A DNA stretch of 64,000 bases from CAWKDC01 sp044445605 (GTDB lineage Bacteria > Pseudomonadota > Gammaproteobacteria > JABCZS01), in NCBI GenBank assembly GCA_044445605.1, contig JBIOEA010000004.1:27010-91009 (forward strand), written 5' to 3'. Under the pieces are notes generated by a model. The model did not search any database and was not told where the DNA came from. It worked only from the letters and a program-made list of their open reading frames with translations. A program made the translations under genes and the position numbers. Shown in pieces: positions 44,680 to 53,527 of the stretch; the first letter of the stretch is position 1; each line of letters begins with the position of its first letter.

Positions 44680-46194
44680 ATGGGCATGACACATTTACCT
44701 ATGTTTGAAAAAGACTGCCGCTTATTTGTGGCCATCACCAGTTTCGTGCTAACCCTCTTAGTGGGCTGGGATGCACTCATCAATCCAGATGGCATTTTGT
44801 ATGTCACCCAGGCACACCTCATTCATCAAGGCGCTTGGCGTGAAGCACTCTCTCAATATCCTTGGCCTGGCTATGCCACGCTCATCGCTGCTGTCTCATG
44901 GTTTGGGCCAACGCTCGAACACAGTGCCACGCTGATTAATGCAGTTTGCTATGCGCTAATGGTCGCAGGCTTTGTGACATTCATTAAACAAGCTGGAGGG
45001 AATCAGGCCATTCAATGGTTGGCGGCCGTCGCATTGCTCGTACAGCCCTCGGTGAATGGTTACCGCGAATACATCATCCGTGATGTCGGTTTGTGGGGCA
45101 TGATATTTTGGAGCCTCTACGCGCTCGTCCACTACCACGAGCACCGTCAATGGCGCGATGTTTTTCTCTGGTCCGCCAGCATGACATTTGCCGTGCTCTT
45201 TCGCATCGAGGCCATCGTCTTTCTAACACTCGCCCCCTGCGCACTGCTCATGTTCTCACCCAGACGCTCATTCCTCGATCTGCTGCGCTTCCAATCGCTC
45301 TTTATCGCGGCAACAGTCATCGGGTTTCTCGTCATCATGCTCTCTGGCGATAAGTATGACCTCGGGCGTCTTGAGGAATTACCCCGCCATTTAGAAGGAT
45401 TGATAAATGCTGGCTCAGCATACATGGATCGCGCCGAAGGACTCAGACGTGTTTTTTCTGATGAACTGAAATTGAAACACGCCGCAGTTGCGCTTGCGGG
45501 CGCCATGATGACCTTCCTTCTCTATGCCATCATTAAATCACTTACACCCGTTTATTTGTTCTTGGTAGGCGTCACTCATTACAAACATTTATTTCCGCGA
45601 TCGCTCGCCCTGCGCTATTTATGGGTGTTCATCGGGCTAGCAGTATTCATTCTCATCACTTTCTTCTTGCAACTGTATTTTTTAAGCGGACGCTATGTCA
45701 CCACTTTAGCACTCTTGTTGACCTGCTTTGTCCCCTACGGCATTCATTACATTGCCGTCTCGCGCAACAATGGCACGTTCCTTGGCCGAGGCTTCATGTT
45801 CCCGCTGATGTCATTGGCCATGATCGCGATGTTTATTTCAGGCATCACTAGCTTTGGTTACAGCAAAGAATATTTAAGGGAATCTGGCCACTGGATACAA
45901 ACACACGTCAAATCTGATGCACCCATTTTTGTCGGCGAAAAGCATGTCGCCTATTATGCCCAACGTTATGACGCGCTTGAGTTGATCGATTACCGGAATG
46001 AAATCGCCCTAACGAAAGCCATGAAAAATGATTTTAAAGGCAAAGACGTGATTGCGTTGTATCATGACAAAAAAACAAAGGCAATGAATGATTATCTTGA
46101 AACCCATTTTGTACATGATCAAAAAATCGAATTTGAAAATAAACGGCACGATGGGGTTACAATCATTGTATTGAACCCCAGTGCGTTAAAATAA
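44680..46194 (+). CDS. GT-C-like polytopic membrane protein (probable glycosyltransferase)
   Basis: 504 residues with about ten to eleven hydrophobic segments. An acidic residue in the first periplasmic loop (NPDGILYVTQAH) and the long C-terminal soluble tail (IQTHVKSDAPIFVGEKHVAYYAQRYDAL) fit the PMT/ArnT-like GT-C glycosyltransferases, which use polyprenyl-phosphate sugars. Position in the LPS block supports a role in LPS or lipid A modification. No specific family signature decides the sugar. The start at 44680 lacks a clear ribosome-binding site; an ATG two codons later is possible. Confidence 0.65.
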   Translation: MGMTHLPMFEKDCRLFVAITSFVLTLLVGWDALINPDGILYVTQAHLIHQGAWREALSQYPWPGYATLIAAVSWFGPTLEHSATLINAVCYALMVAGFVTFIKQAGGNQAIQWLAAVALLVQPSVNGYREYIIRDVGLWGMIFWSLYALVHYHEHRQWRDVFLWSASMTFAVLFRIEAIVFLTLAPCALLMFSPRRSFLDLLRFQSLFIAATVIGFLVIMLSGDKYDLGRLEELPRHLEGLINAGSAYMDRAEGLRRVFSDELKLKHAAVALAGAMMTFLLYAIIKSLTPVYLFLVGVTHYKHLFPRSLALRYLWVFIGLAVFILITFFLQLYFLSGRYVTTLALLLTCFVPYGIHYIAVSRNNGTFLGRGFMFPLMSLAMIAMFISGITSFGYSKEYLRESGHWIQTHVKSDAPIFVGEKHVAYYAQRYDALELIDYRNEIALTKAMKNDFKGKDVIALYHDKKTKAMNDYLETHFVHDQKIEFENKRHDGVTIIVLNPSALK

Positions 46195-46195
46195 C

Positions 46196-46903
46196 TTAAA
46201 GAAAATAATTGAATGCTAAATAAACTTCATTCGCTCTTAGATAACCTTCCCAAGGCTTAATATCCATGGCAGGCGATTTGAGCTTATTATCCGATTCAAA
46301 CTCCCCACCATTAAAATACCGGTATCCAAGAGAAAGTAGAATATTGTGAGTGGCGTGAAAGTTCAGTCCCCCACCGACTTCAAACGCAAATGAACTCACC
46401 GTATTATCTTCCATCGCTGCAGACACACTACCATCCGCATGAGTAGAATGAAAATCAGTCACTTCATTGAAAGCAACACCTAAACCGACTCTCAAAAATG
46501 GATCGAACCAGCGACTGTAATTGCTTTGCACGGTTCCCACAGCCATCACACTCGTATTGTTGAGTTTAAAATGACGTGTTTTGGGATAAGCCCCCGTCTG
46601 CACTTTCTCGTACTCATAGTCGTTTCGGGTCGTTACTTCAAGCTCTGTTAAGAAGTTAGGATTAACACGGTATCCAACACTCCCTCCCCATACGGCCGCA
46701 TCACCTTCATTATCATTGTATCCTTCAGGAGCAGGGTCCCAATCGGTCACAGTATTAGGCCCAGTCACGACATCCAATGAGGACTGTATTGAAAATGATG
46801 CCCCACCCTGAACGCCTAAAAAGAATTTATCTAATAGGGGTTCATTGGCATAGGCTACTGAAGAAAATATTAAAGGAAGAATGATGCTCGCTTTTCTGAA
46901 CAT
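46196..46903 (-). CDS. Outer-membrane beta-barrel protein, OmpA/Omp25-like
   Basis: 235 residues: signal peptide of 19 (ending VAYA), then alternating aromatic strands, FFLGVQGGASFSIQ, WGGSVGYRVNPNFLTELEV, DPFLRVGLGVAFNEV, FEVGGGLNFHATHNILLSLGYRYFNGGEF, and a C-terminal VYLAFNYFL ending in Leu after an aromatic, typical of eight-stranded barrels assembled by BAM. Porin or surface-adhesion role unknown. Convergent with the GT-C-like gene, 1 base apart. Confidence 0.85.
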   Translation of the reverse strand: MFRKASIILPLIFSSVAYANEPLLDKFFLGVQGGASFSIQSSLDVVTGPNTVTDWDPAPEGYNDNEGDAAVWGGSVGYRVNPNFLTELEVTTRNDYEYEKVQTGAYPKTRHFKLNNTSVMAVGTVQSNYSRWFDPFLRVGLGVAFNEVTDFHSTHADGSVSAAMEDNTVSSFAFEVGGGLNFHATHNILLSLGYRYFNGGEFESDNKLKSPAMDIKPWEGYLRANEVYLAFNYFL

Positions 46904-46947
46904 GTGTGTGCCTCGAAAAAGAAGGGTATTCTATTTAAAGTAGCACA

Positions 46948-47871
46948 TTATAAATACAATGCCAAACCTTCAGCTAACATCACCTGAGGCTCATAACCCA
47001 TCAACTTCTGCGCATGCTCGATATTTGCGCACGAATGCACGATATCCGTAGGACGCCACGGTTGATACAGTGGCTCACGCGTAACACCTAACGTTTCACA
47101 CAAGGTGTAATACAGTGTGTTCAACGTCGTGGGAATGCCTGTCCCAATGTTCATCACATGATTGCCCGCAGGACACTTTTCCGATAGATGCAACGCGTGC
47201 AACACGTTCTGAATGTAACAAAAATCACGTGTTGCATTTCCATCACCGTAAATGATCGCCTGCTCATCAGAGCGCAATGCCGCTACCCATAAAGGAATCA
47301 CTGCCGCGTAACTGCTTTGCTTGTTCTTGCTCGGACCAAATAAATTGAAAAAACGAAACCCAATGCGTTTCATCGCATCATTGTCTAAACGTGCCGCTGA
47401 CTTTTCATTCTCAAGCTTAGATTGGCCGTATACGCCTATTGGTTCCGCAGGATCTTGTTCACTGATTAAATTACGCTGCAAATTGCCATAAACCGCACTC
47501 GATGAGGCATAGAGAAATGTCTTAACGCCCGCTTGAGCAGACAATGCCAAAATGGCATCAAACCCACTCACATTGACTGAACGTGCTTCAGCAGGATCTT
47601 GTTCGCACAAGGGTACAGATACACATGCCGCTAAATGTAACACGTGCGTTGGCTTGAATGATTCAAATGCCGTTGCCAAGCTAGGATCACGAATGTCCTT
47701 TTCTAAAAAATGAAATCTGTCATCTTCCAATAAATCTTCAATGTTTTTGATGCCGCCCGCAGATAAATTATCCACGCCGCAGACTTCATGACCGCGTTTC
47801 AAAAAATCACGGCATACGTGAGCTCCCACGAAACCAGCTGCTCCTGTAATGAGCCAGCGTTGCTTTGACAT
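46948..47871 (-). CDS. NAD-dependent sugar-nucleotide epimerase/dehydratase
   Basis: 307 residues from the ATG at 47871, with AAAAGGAGACA upstream. Extended SDR: ITGAAGFVGAHVCRDFLKRG cofactor loop, SSSAVYG, catalytic YGQSK and FRFFNLFGP. Resembles UDP-glucose/UDP-GlcNAc 4-epimerases and related dehydratases. Its location suggests it makes a sugar donor for the LPS core or O-chain. Confidence 0.88.
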   Translation of the reverse strand: MSKQRWLITGAAGFVGAHVCRDFLKRGHEVCGVDNLSAGGIKNIEDLLEDDRFHFLEKDIRDPSLATAFESFKPTHVLHLAACVSVPLCEQDPAEARSVNVSGFDAILALSAQAGVKTFLYASSSAVYGNLQRNLISEQDPAEPIGVYGQSKLENEKSAARLDNDAMKRIGFRFFNLFGPSKNKQSSYAAVIPLWVAALRSDEQAIIYGDGNATRDFCYIQNVLHALHLSEKCPAGNHVMNIGTGIPTTLNTLYYTLCETLGVTREPLYQPWRPTDIVHSCANIEHAQKLMGYEPQVMLAEGLALYL

Positions 47872-47885
47872 ATATTGTCTCCTTT

Positions 47886-47938
47886 TCAAGAAAATCCCCC
47901 GCCTCGGATGGGCGAAAGATGTTTCGCCCTTACAATAT
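47886..47938. repeat. Hybrid repeat: truncated B joined to A
   Basis: AATCCCCCGCCTCGGA joins directly to TGGGCGAAAGATGTTTCGCC then CTTACA, so the hairpin part of B is missing. It lies between the epimerase start and the kinase stop. Confidence 0.8.
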
Positions 47939-47943
47939 AAACA

Positions 47944-50121
47944 TCATGACGTTAGCATTGCATGCAGCGGATGCGTCACATCAAAATTCTGTAAAAAACG
48001 ATCCTTATCTTTTTGATGGTATTTTTTAAAACGCGCTTCACAAGAAATATGTTTTAACGAATCTAAATCAATCAATTGCATTGTCTCACCATCCCAAATC
48101 CAATTGGAGGCTTTCAAATCACCATGGTAACACTGCACTGATGCAAACAAATCAAAGGCTTGTTTAATCGCCGCGGCCATTTTTTCACACATGTCCGGCG
48201 TGATGGCTTTCACATCCATGTGATCCAAACGTGTGCCAGGCGCAAAACGAGTCACCAAATAAGACTGCAGCGGAATATACAAAAACCGTTTTTCGATCAT
48301 GGCCAAGGGTTCTGGCGTGGGAATTCCTAACGATAAACATAAATGCGTATTCCGCCATGCGCGCTTCGCTTTCGAGCCGCGCACCAACCCCTTCAAAAAA
48401 TGCAACAACGATTTCATATTGTAGCGTTTAATCACGACATCATGACTGCCAATGGTCACACGTACCACCGTATTGGATCGACCTTGTTTTAAATAAACAC
48501 TGTTGTCTTGAAAATAAGCATCCGGGAAACGCATCAGTGTTTGTGTATAGACATTGGCGAATGAACGCTTAGCATAAATGCGAATGTATGATCGCGACTT
48601 AGCATAAAATGCTGATGAACTTCTGCAAACCTTGGATAACCACTTTTTTAATCGGTAAGCACGAGCGCGCGCTAATCGCTTCATGAACGTTGACTCCGTT
48701 TCATCTGTCCATGTTTGCTGGCGGGCTGCGACATAAACGGGCAATAACGTTAAATGCGCTTTGTCTAACGTGCGTGGCCACTGAGCATACAGTTGCGCAA
48801 GATTGTCTAACATCTTGTCTTCCAAATGTGTCGATTCGATCGATGCCGGGTCCAGTACGTGTATTTTATCGTCTGAAATTCTGAAATTGTCTAAATGTGG
48901 ATCTGTTTGTATTAATCCGTGATTATGTAGATCAGCGATCGTTTTTAAAAGCGCAGCGGAGAGTTGAGTAGGTGCGTGGCCAGGGATGTATGCGTAGATA
49001 ACATAATACAGAGAACCCATTTTCCCAGTATTCCGTAGGAGCGAAAGGTGTTTCGCCCTTCTATGTCTTAGGCCCCCTTTGGTAAAAGGGGCAGCCAAGT
49101 ATTCCGATCTATTTCTTAGGCCCCCTTTGGTAAAAGGGGCAGCCAAGTATTCCGATCTATGTCTTAGGCCCCCTTTGGTAAAAGGGGGCAGCCGAGTATT
49201 CCGAGGCGGGGGATTTTCTTTTTGAAAATCTCTTCGATTTCTAAAAAATTTAATGACAACACGTTCATGCTCCATCATCCCTGATAACACCGCACGGCGG
49301 TTGCCCAACACCCTCAAACAGGCATCACTTTCAAATACCTTTCCATCCAGATGAAACACATGATGAAACTCACCGACCTGATCTGGCCAATCTGCTCGAT
49401 GCATCAACCATGCTACATGCCGTGGTTTTTGATGGTATGCTTTGTGATACAACGCAATGGCTTTTTTCTCGCATGCTCTCAATAACCCTGCATGTTTCTT
49501 AACAATATCATGCAAAGGCAAACCAAAATAATGTTTCAAAAACCGCAACACATCGCGTTGATGGAGATTCATATCCAACACGGAAAATAATAAAGCAGAT
49601 AAATCTTTTTCAAGATGATGCTGCTTCATGATCATCGGCTTGAATAAACGATGCAAATCAATCAATGACACCTTCTCTGCCGTACGATTCCAGAAAAAAT
49701 GACAGATATAAAAATCACGGTGATAATATCCTTGGCTGTGCAATGTTTTCGCCATCTGTGCAATCTGCTGTGTCATCTTGACTTTCTCAGACCAGTCAGG
49801 TTTTATATTTTCAATACTGTCCGCATCAACGAGCGCTTCCATCAACACAAATGACTGCATTCCCCGCGCACCAAAACCTTTTAACGCAGGAACACTCACC
49901 CCCAGGCTTTCACATAAACGCAATGCTTCCCATTCGCCTTTTGCTCCGTGAATGAATATATCTCGATGATAACGTTTAATGAAATAAGACGTTTGATCGA
50001 TCACCAAGCGCGCTGTTTCACGATCACCTTGCTGACGGTAAACATCTCCACGCAGTGACATCAACGTGTCAAAAGGTTTTGCACCCAATGCCATGCTGAT
50101 GTCAGGGGACAATTTAATCAT
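47944..50121 (-). CDS. Triple kinase-domain protein of the WaaP/InaA type, with in-frame repeat insertion
   Basis: 725 residues in one frame. Domain 1 (about 20-235) is WaaP-like: FIKRYHRD, GEWEALRLCESLGV and HRDFYICHFFWN at 134-145, the LPS heptose kinase loop. Domain 2 (about 255-480) has VVIKFF, AYIPGHAP, QTDPHLDNFRI at 405-415 and VLDPAS; residues about 302-362 are translated repeat sequence. Domain 3 (about 510-725) has VVIKRYN, HGDLKASNWIW at 666-676 and LIDLDSL. Expected role: phosphorylation of heptose or Kdo in the LPS inner core, at the cytoplasmic membrane face. It overlaps waaG by 8 bases. Whether domain 2 still works with the insert is unclear; the kinase signature after the insert is intact. 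A lesion that fused separate genes is an alternative for the domain layout. Confidence 0.82.
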   Translation of the reverse strand: MIKLSPDISMALGAKPFDTLMSLRGDVYRQQGDRETARLVIDQTSYFIKRYHRDIFIHGAKGEWEALRLCESLGVSVPALKGFGARGMQSFVLMEALVDADSIENIKPDWSEKVKMTQQIAQMAKTLHSQGYYHRDFYICHFFWNRTAEKVSLIDLHRLFKPMIMKQHHLEKDLSALLFSVLDMNLHQRDVLRFLKHYFGLPLHDIVKKHAGLLRACEKKAIALYHKAYHQKPRHVAWLMHRADWPDQVGEFHHVFHLDGKVFESDACLRVLGNRRAVLSGMMEHERVVIKFFRNRRDFQKENPPPRNTRLPPFTKGGLRHRSEYLAAPFTKGGLRNRSEYLAAPFTKGGLRHRRAKHLSLLRNTGKMGSLYYVIYAYIPGHAPTQLSAALLKTIADLHNHGLIQTDPHLDNFRISDDKIHVLDPASIESTHLEDKMLDNLAQLYAQWPRTLDKAHLTLLPVYVAARQQTWTDETESTFMKRLARARAYRLKKWLSKVCRSSSAFYAKSRSYIRIYAKRSFANVYTQTLMRFPDAYFQDNSVYLKQGRSNTVVRVTIGSHDVVIKRYNMKSLLHFLKGLVRGSKAKRAWRNTHLCLSLGIPTPEPLAMIEKRFLYIPLQSYLVTRFAPGTRLDHMDVKAITPDMCEKMAAAIKQAFDLFASVQCYHGDLKASNWIWDGETMQLIDLDSLKHISCEARFKKYHQKDKDRFLQNFDVTHPLHAMLTS
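49030..49226. repeat. Repeat array inside the triple-kinase ORF (A plus three B-type units of 48 bp)
   Basis: Starts with a diverged A palindrome (GCGAAAGGTGTTTCGCCC, 49041-49058), then three tandem units at 49061, 49109 and 49157, each 48 bp (TATGTCTTAGG, CCCCCTTTGGTAAAAGGGG, CAGCC.AGTATTCC), the last running into GAGGCGGGGGATTTTC. Because 48 is a multiple of three, the host frame is kept and encodes a 16-residue repeat containing SEYLAAPFTKGGL. Confidence 0.9.
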
Positions 50122-51238
50122 TTTTTTTCTGTACCAAGGTTGCGATCAGGTTTTGTGCCGTCTCAACCATGCTGTATAAATCTGCCGTTAACCCGTACTG
50201 AATGCCTTGTGAACGCCATGGTTCTGGATGTTCTAATAACGCAGCCAATCCTTCTGCGCAACGGCGCTGCTCAAAAGGTGACGACAACACAATGCCACCT
50301 TGCGCCTCTTTGACGTGCGATGAATAGCCACAAACGTCTGTCGTGATCACCGGCAACCCTGCCACCATCGCTTCAATCAAGACAGTGCCCGTATTTTCTG
50401 AATACGCAGGATGGCATAACACATCGGATACCCATAACAATTCCGGAATATCATGACGTCCGCCTAAGAAAAATACTTTCTTATCCAAATGCAAATGATG
50501 AATCAGTTTTGTATAAGGTTCTGCGTTGTCATCGCCGACCACCCACAATTGCGTCTTTTCTAATAGCGCTTTCGGTAATGCAGCCATTGCTTTGATCGCA
50601 CGATCAAGCCCTTTCGTTTTAAAACCTGAACCCACAAATAACATCAACTTCTCATCGTCTTTCAATGAGAAACTTTCACGCAGTAACCGACGCTTTTCAA
50701 CATAATCAATGGGAGCACAACGATCGGGCAAAATGCCCGGCGGCAATAAATGAAAACGTTCGTCTTGTGTTTGATAATGTTTTTTGAAATGTTCTTTTTC
50801 TCGTGCGTTGATCAATAAAATATTGGTTTTAGAATCTGCACCAAAGACCGCTTTTTCAAACGCAGCATACGTACGATAATTGGGGGTCCACTCATAAAAG
50901 AAGGGATATTTCTTACCCGCCTTTTCAACAAAACAAGGATCAGCAGCATAATACACATCGAGGCCCGGCATTTTGCTGAAACCAACAACGCCATCAAAGC
51001 CGGCGTTTGCAATCGCCTTTTGGAATGACTCGACAAATCGTTTTGCTCTGCCGGCATTCGTCCAACCTTTTGTCGGCAACATTTGTACCGTGATTTCAGT
51101 TGGGCAAGGGCCCGTCCATTCGCGTGTGAAAATAGTCACATCTGCGCCACTTTCCACACATGCTTTTGCAATACGCACGCAATCACGTTGCATACCGCCA
51201 AAAGGGAAATATTCAAATAAGCAAAACGCAAGCTTCAT
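50114..51238 (-). CDS. waaG: WaaG-like LPS glucosyltransferase (GT4)
   Basis: 374 residues. N-terminus MKLAFCLFEYFPFGGMQRDC is very close to E. coli WaaG, with the glycine-rich GT-B N-domain loop; the C-terminal nucleotide-sugar site is HPAYSENTGTVLIEAMVAGLPVI (EX7E-type). In enterics it adds the first outer-core glucose to heptose II. Overlaps waaC by 4 bases and the kinase gene by 8 bases: waaF-waaC-waaG-kinase form one tight unit. Confidence 0.92.
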   Translation of the reverse strand: MKLAFCLFEYFPFGGMQRDCVRIAKACVESGADVTIFTREWTGPCPTEITVQMLPTKGWTNAGRAKRFVESFQKAIANAGFDGVVGFSKMPGLDVYYAADPCFVEKAGKKYPFFYEWTPNYRTYAAFEKAVFGADSKTNILLINAREKEHFKKHYQTQDERFHLLPPGILPDRCAPIDYVEKRRLLRESFSLKDDEKLMLFVGSGFKTKGLDRAIKAMAALPKALLEKTQLWVVGDDNAEPYTKLIHHLHLDKKVFFLGGRHDIPELLWVSDVLCHPAYSENTGTVLIEAMVAGLPVITTDVCGYSSHVKEAQGGIVLSSPFEQRRCAEGLAALLEHPEPWRSQGIQYGLTADLYSMVETAQNLIATLVQKKND

Positions 51239-52260
51239 GATGCATGTTCCATTAAGAGTGATTGTAATTGGGAAAAAACCATCTCGGGCGTAAAATCACC
51301 TAAACAGGGTGGATCTGTCGGTGCGCGCATATCACTGATCAAACATGTCTGACTGAAACACGGTGCACAAGGGCGATTCGATGTCATGTATTTCACACGA
51401 TTTCCCCATGCGCCTGTCCGCTTCGGATCAGACGGTCCATACAAAGATAAACACGGCACATCTAATGATGCCGCCAAATGCCCTAATCCGGTGTCACCTG
51501 CCACTACCCCCGCTGCCGATTTTAATATCACGGCCAATTGCGCAAGCGACATTTTTGGCAATACGGTTGCATTGCCATCTTGTGCTATTTTTTCCGCACG
51601 AATTCGTTCGATTTCATTTCCCCACGATACCAGTACATCGTATCCCTGAGCATGTGCATATTTCGCCAATGCAATCCAATAGATTTCTGGCCAATGTTTT
51701 GTCGGCCACGTCGTTCCATGCAACAGGACCAAGGTCGGTTTTTCATTCTTGATTTTTTCTACCGCCGCAAGGCCATAATGCACGTCATTTGCGTCAAAAG
51801 TATAGCCCAAAACCCCAGCGAATAAAGCCCTTATCCGCGTGATCGCATGATCAACAGGGTTAACTGAGACGGTTTGCTGATAAAACAATGCGCTCAAAGG
51901 TTCCCGTGCACAGGTTTTCGAAAAGCCCGCCTTGGGACCACGGGCAAGCCCCGTTAATAACCCACTTTTAATAAGCCCTTGCGCATCAATCACTTTGTCG
52001 TATTTTTTAGCACGGATCGCCGTGATCGCCGCGCTGATTTCACGCCACGTATCACGTGACAATAAGTTTTTACGCCAATGGCGTACACGCACAGGGATAA
52101 CATGCTTCACGGCGGGATGAAAACGTGGGATCTCCTGGAATGGAGCTTCCACGACCCAATCAAATGTGATGCCAGGGATCGCGCGCGCAGCATCCTCAAT
52201 CGCAGGCAATGCATGAATCACATCCCCTAATGAAGTCGTTTTAATGATCAGGATGTTCAT
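51235..52260 (-). CDS. waaC: WaaC, LPS heptosyltransferase I
   Basis: GT9 enzyme adding the first heptose to Kdo. 341 residues: MNILIIKTTSLGDVIHALPA start, DWVVEAPFQEIPRFHP, DAQGLIKSGLL, and the ADP-heptose site GDTGLGHLAASLDVPCLSLYG. Overlaps waaF and waaG by 4 bases each. The DAQGLIKS segment marks WaaC rather than WaaF. Confidence 0.95.
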   Translation of the reverse strand: MNILIIKTTSLGDVIHALPAIEDAARAIPGITFDWVVEAPFQEIPRFHPAVKHVIPVRVRHWRKNLLSRDTWREISAAITAIRAKKYDKVIDAQGLIKSGLLTGLARGPKAGFSKTCAREPLSALFYQQTVSVNPVDHAITRIRALFAGVLGYTFDANDVHYGLAAVEKIKNEKPTLVLLHGTTWPTKHWPEIYWIALAKYAHAQGYDVLVSWGNEIERIRAEKIAQDGNATVLPKMSLAQLAVILKSAAGVVAGDTGLGHLAASLDVPCLSLYGPSDPKRTGAWGNRVKYMTSNRPCAPCFSQTCLISDMRAPTDPPCLGDFTPEMVFSQLQSLLMEHAS

Positions 52261-53294
52261 AGGTAATCACGACGCAACGTTTGGACGTGAGAGTAAACAT
52301 ATTCAGGCAACATGTCATTCATGCATTTGAAATGCTGCAACGGACATACCCGCTCAAAACAAGGACTGCATGACAACTGTAAATTCAACACACGGACTTT
52401 ATCGGACAACGGCGGCGTAAATGATTGGCTCGATGAGCCGTACAACGCAATCATCGGTTTATCCAATGCAGCGGCAACGTGCATTAATCCTGAATCATTC
52501 GTGATCACGCCAGTCACGCACGACATCAAATCAATGGCTTGTGCCAACTGCGTGCGCCCAATCACATTGAATGCGCGGCCTTCACAATGTGCTTGAATCG
52601 TGTCCCCTAAAAAGGCTTCTTTCGGAGAACCAAATAACCACACATCAGCTCCATCCGCGATCAATCGACGGGCAAGCTCACCGTAATACTCTGCAGGCCA
52701 ACGTTTCGCTGGGCCATATTCCGCGCCGGGGCATAATGCCCAAACAGGACGTGTTGGCGCTTCCATCCCCAAGGATGCAAACGTTGCACTTAAACTATCA
52801 GGCTTCACAACGAGTCGTGGACGTGGGCAGTCCAATTTAGACGGAATATTTTTTTTATCGTATGCCAAGGCCACAAACCGTTCGACCATGAGTGGATATT
52901 CTTTTGGATCTAAACGACGGACATCGTTTAACAACCCCACGCGGCATTCGCCCATCCAACCCGTGCGTTTAGGAATCTTCGCAAACCAAGGAATCAATGC
53001 CGATTTAAATGAATTCGGTAACACGATCGCTTGATCATAGTGTGTATCGCGCAACTTTTTCCCGATGGCATAACGTGTTTTTAATTCAAGTTGACCGTGG
53101 CCAAGCGGTAATTCGATAAAGTTCCGAATCTCTGGCATGCGTTCAGCTAATGGGCCGCTGTGTTTGGGTGCAATGATGTCGATCTGCACATCGGGATTAG
53201 CAGCTTTCAATACACGAAATAACGATTGTGCCATGACAAAATCGCCTACCCACGCAGGGGCTACCATCAAGATTTGTGAAACAGGTTTTGCCAT
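52257..53294 (-). CDS. waaF: WaaF, LPS heptosyltransferase II
   Basis: GT9 enzyme adding the second heptose. 345 residues: ILMVAPAWVGDFVMAQSLFRVLK start, LPNSFKSALIPWFAKIPKRTGW, LCPGAEYGPAKRWP, and NDSGLMHVAAALDKPMIALYGSSS. All WaaF signatures are intact. First gene of the waaF-waaC-waaG-kinase unit and 6 bases downstream of the zf-CHCC gene. Confidence 0.96.
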   Translation of the reverse strand: MAKPVSQILMVAPAWVGDFVMAQSLFRVLKAANPDVQIDIIAPKHSGPLAERMPEIRNFIELPLGHGQLELKTRYAIGKKLRDTHYDQAIVLPNSFKSALIPWFAKIPKRTGWMGECRVGLLNDVRRLDPKEYPLMVERFVALAYDKKNIPSKLDCPRPRLVVKPDSLSATFASLGMEAPTRPVWALCPGAEYGPAKRWPAEYYGELARRLIADGADVWLFGSPKEAFLGDTIQAHCEGRAFNVIGRTQLAQAIDLMSCVTGVITNDSGLMHVAAALDKPMIALYGSSSQSFTPPLSDKVRVLNLQLSCSPCFERVCPLQHFKCMNDMLPEYVYSHVQTLRRDYL

Positions 53295-53299
53295 AAAAG

Positions 53300-53491
53300 T
53301 TAATCCACCAATCTGAAATCAGCGCTGCAGTAGGGGCATCTCGCATGCCCCGTTTCCTCAATCGGTAAATACACGCGAGGATGGCTGTTCCAAAGGGTCA
53401 TCGATGGCATGGGGCAGCACAATGGCAAATCTTTATGTTTCACTTGATACACTTTGCAGGCATTGGCCAGCGTCTTTTCATCAGGGGTCAT
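53300..53491 (-). CDS. zf-CHCC zinc-finger domain protein
   Basis: 63 residues. Cys-His-Cys-Cys zinc ribbon: CCPMPSMTLWNSHPRVYLPI then CPYCSADFRL. Small proteins of this PF10276 type are relatives of a mitochondrial complex I subunit (NDUFS6) and are common in proteobacteria, often beside ilvE and LPS genes. Role in bacteria not established. Between ilvE and waaF on the same strand. Confidence 0.88.
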   Translation of the reverse strand: MTPDEKTLANACKVYQVKHKDLPLCCPMPSMTLWNSHPRVYLPIEETGHARCPYCSADFRLVD

Positions 53492-53527
53492 CGGAGCCTC
53501 ATGTTAATAATGGCGACATGGGAAGCA

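Noticed and set aside
44376..44822. A 148-codon minus-strand reading frame over the repeat run and the start of the GT-C-like gene
   Set aside because: It is made of translated repeat sequence and runs antisense through a credible membrane protein gene, the Xre promoter and operators; no ribosome-binding site or family.
49061..49205. Three evenly spaced 48-bp repeats, considered as a CRISPR array
   Set aside because: There are no unique spacers: the units are directly adjacent and nearly identical throughout, and related units occur singly elsewhere in the window.
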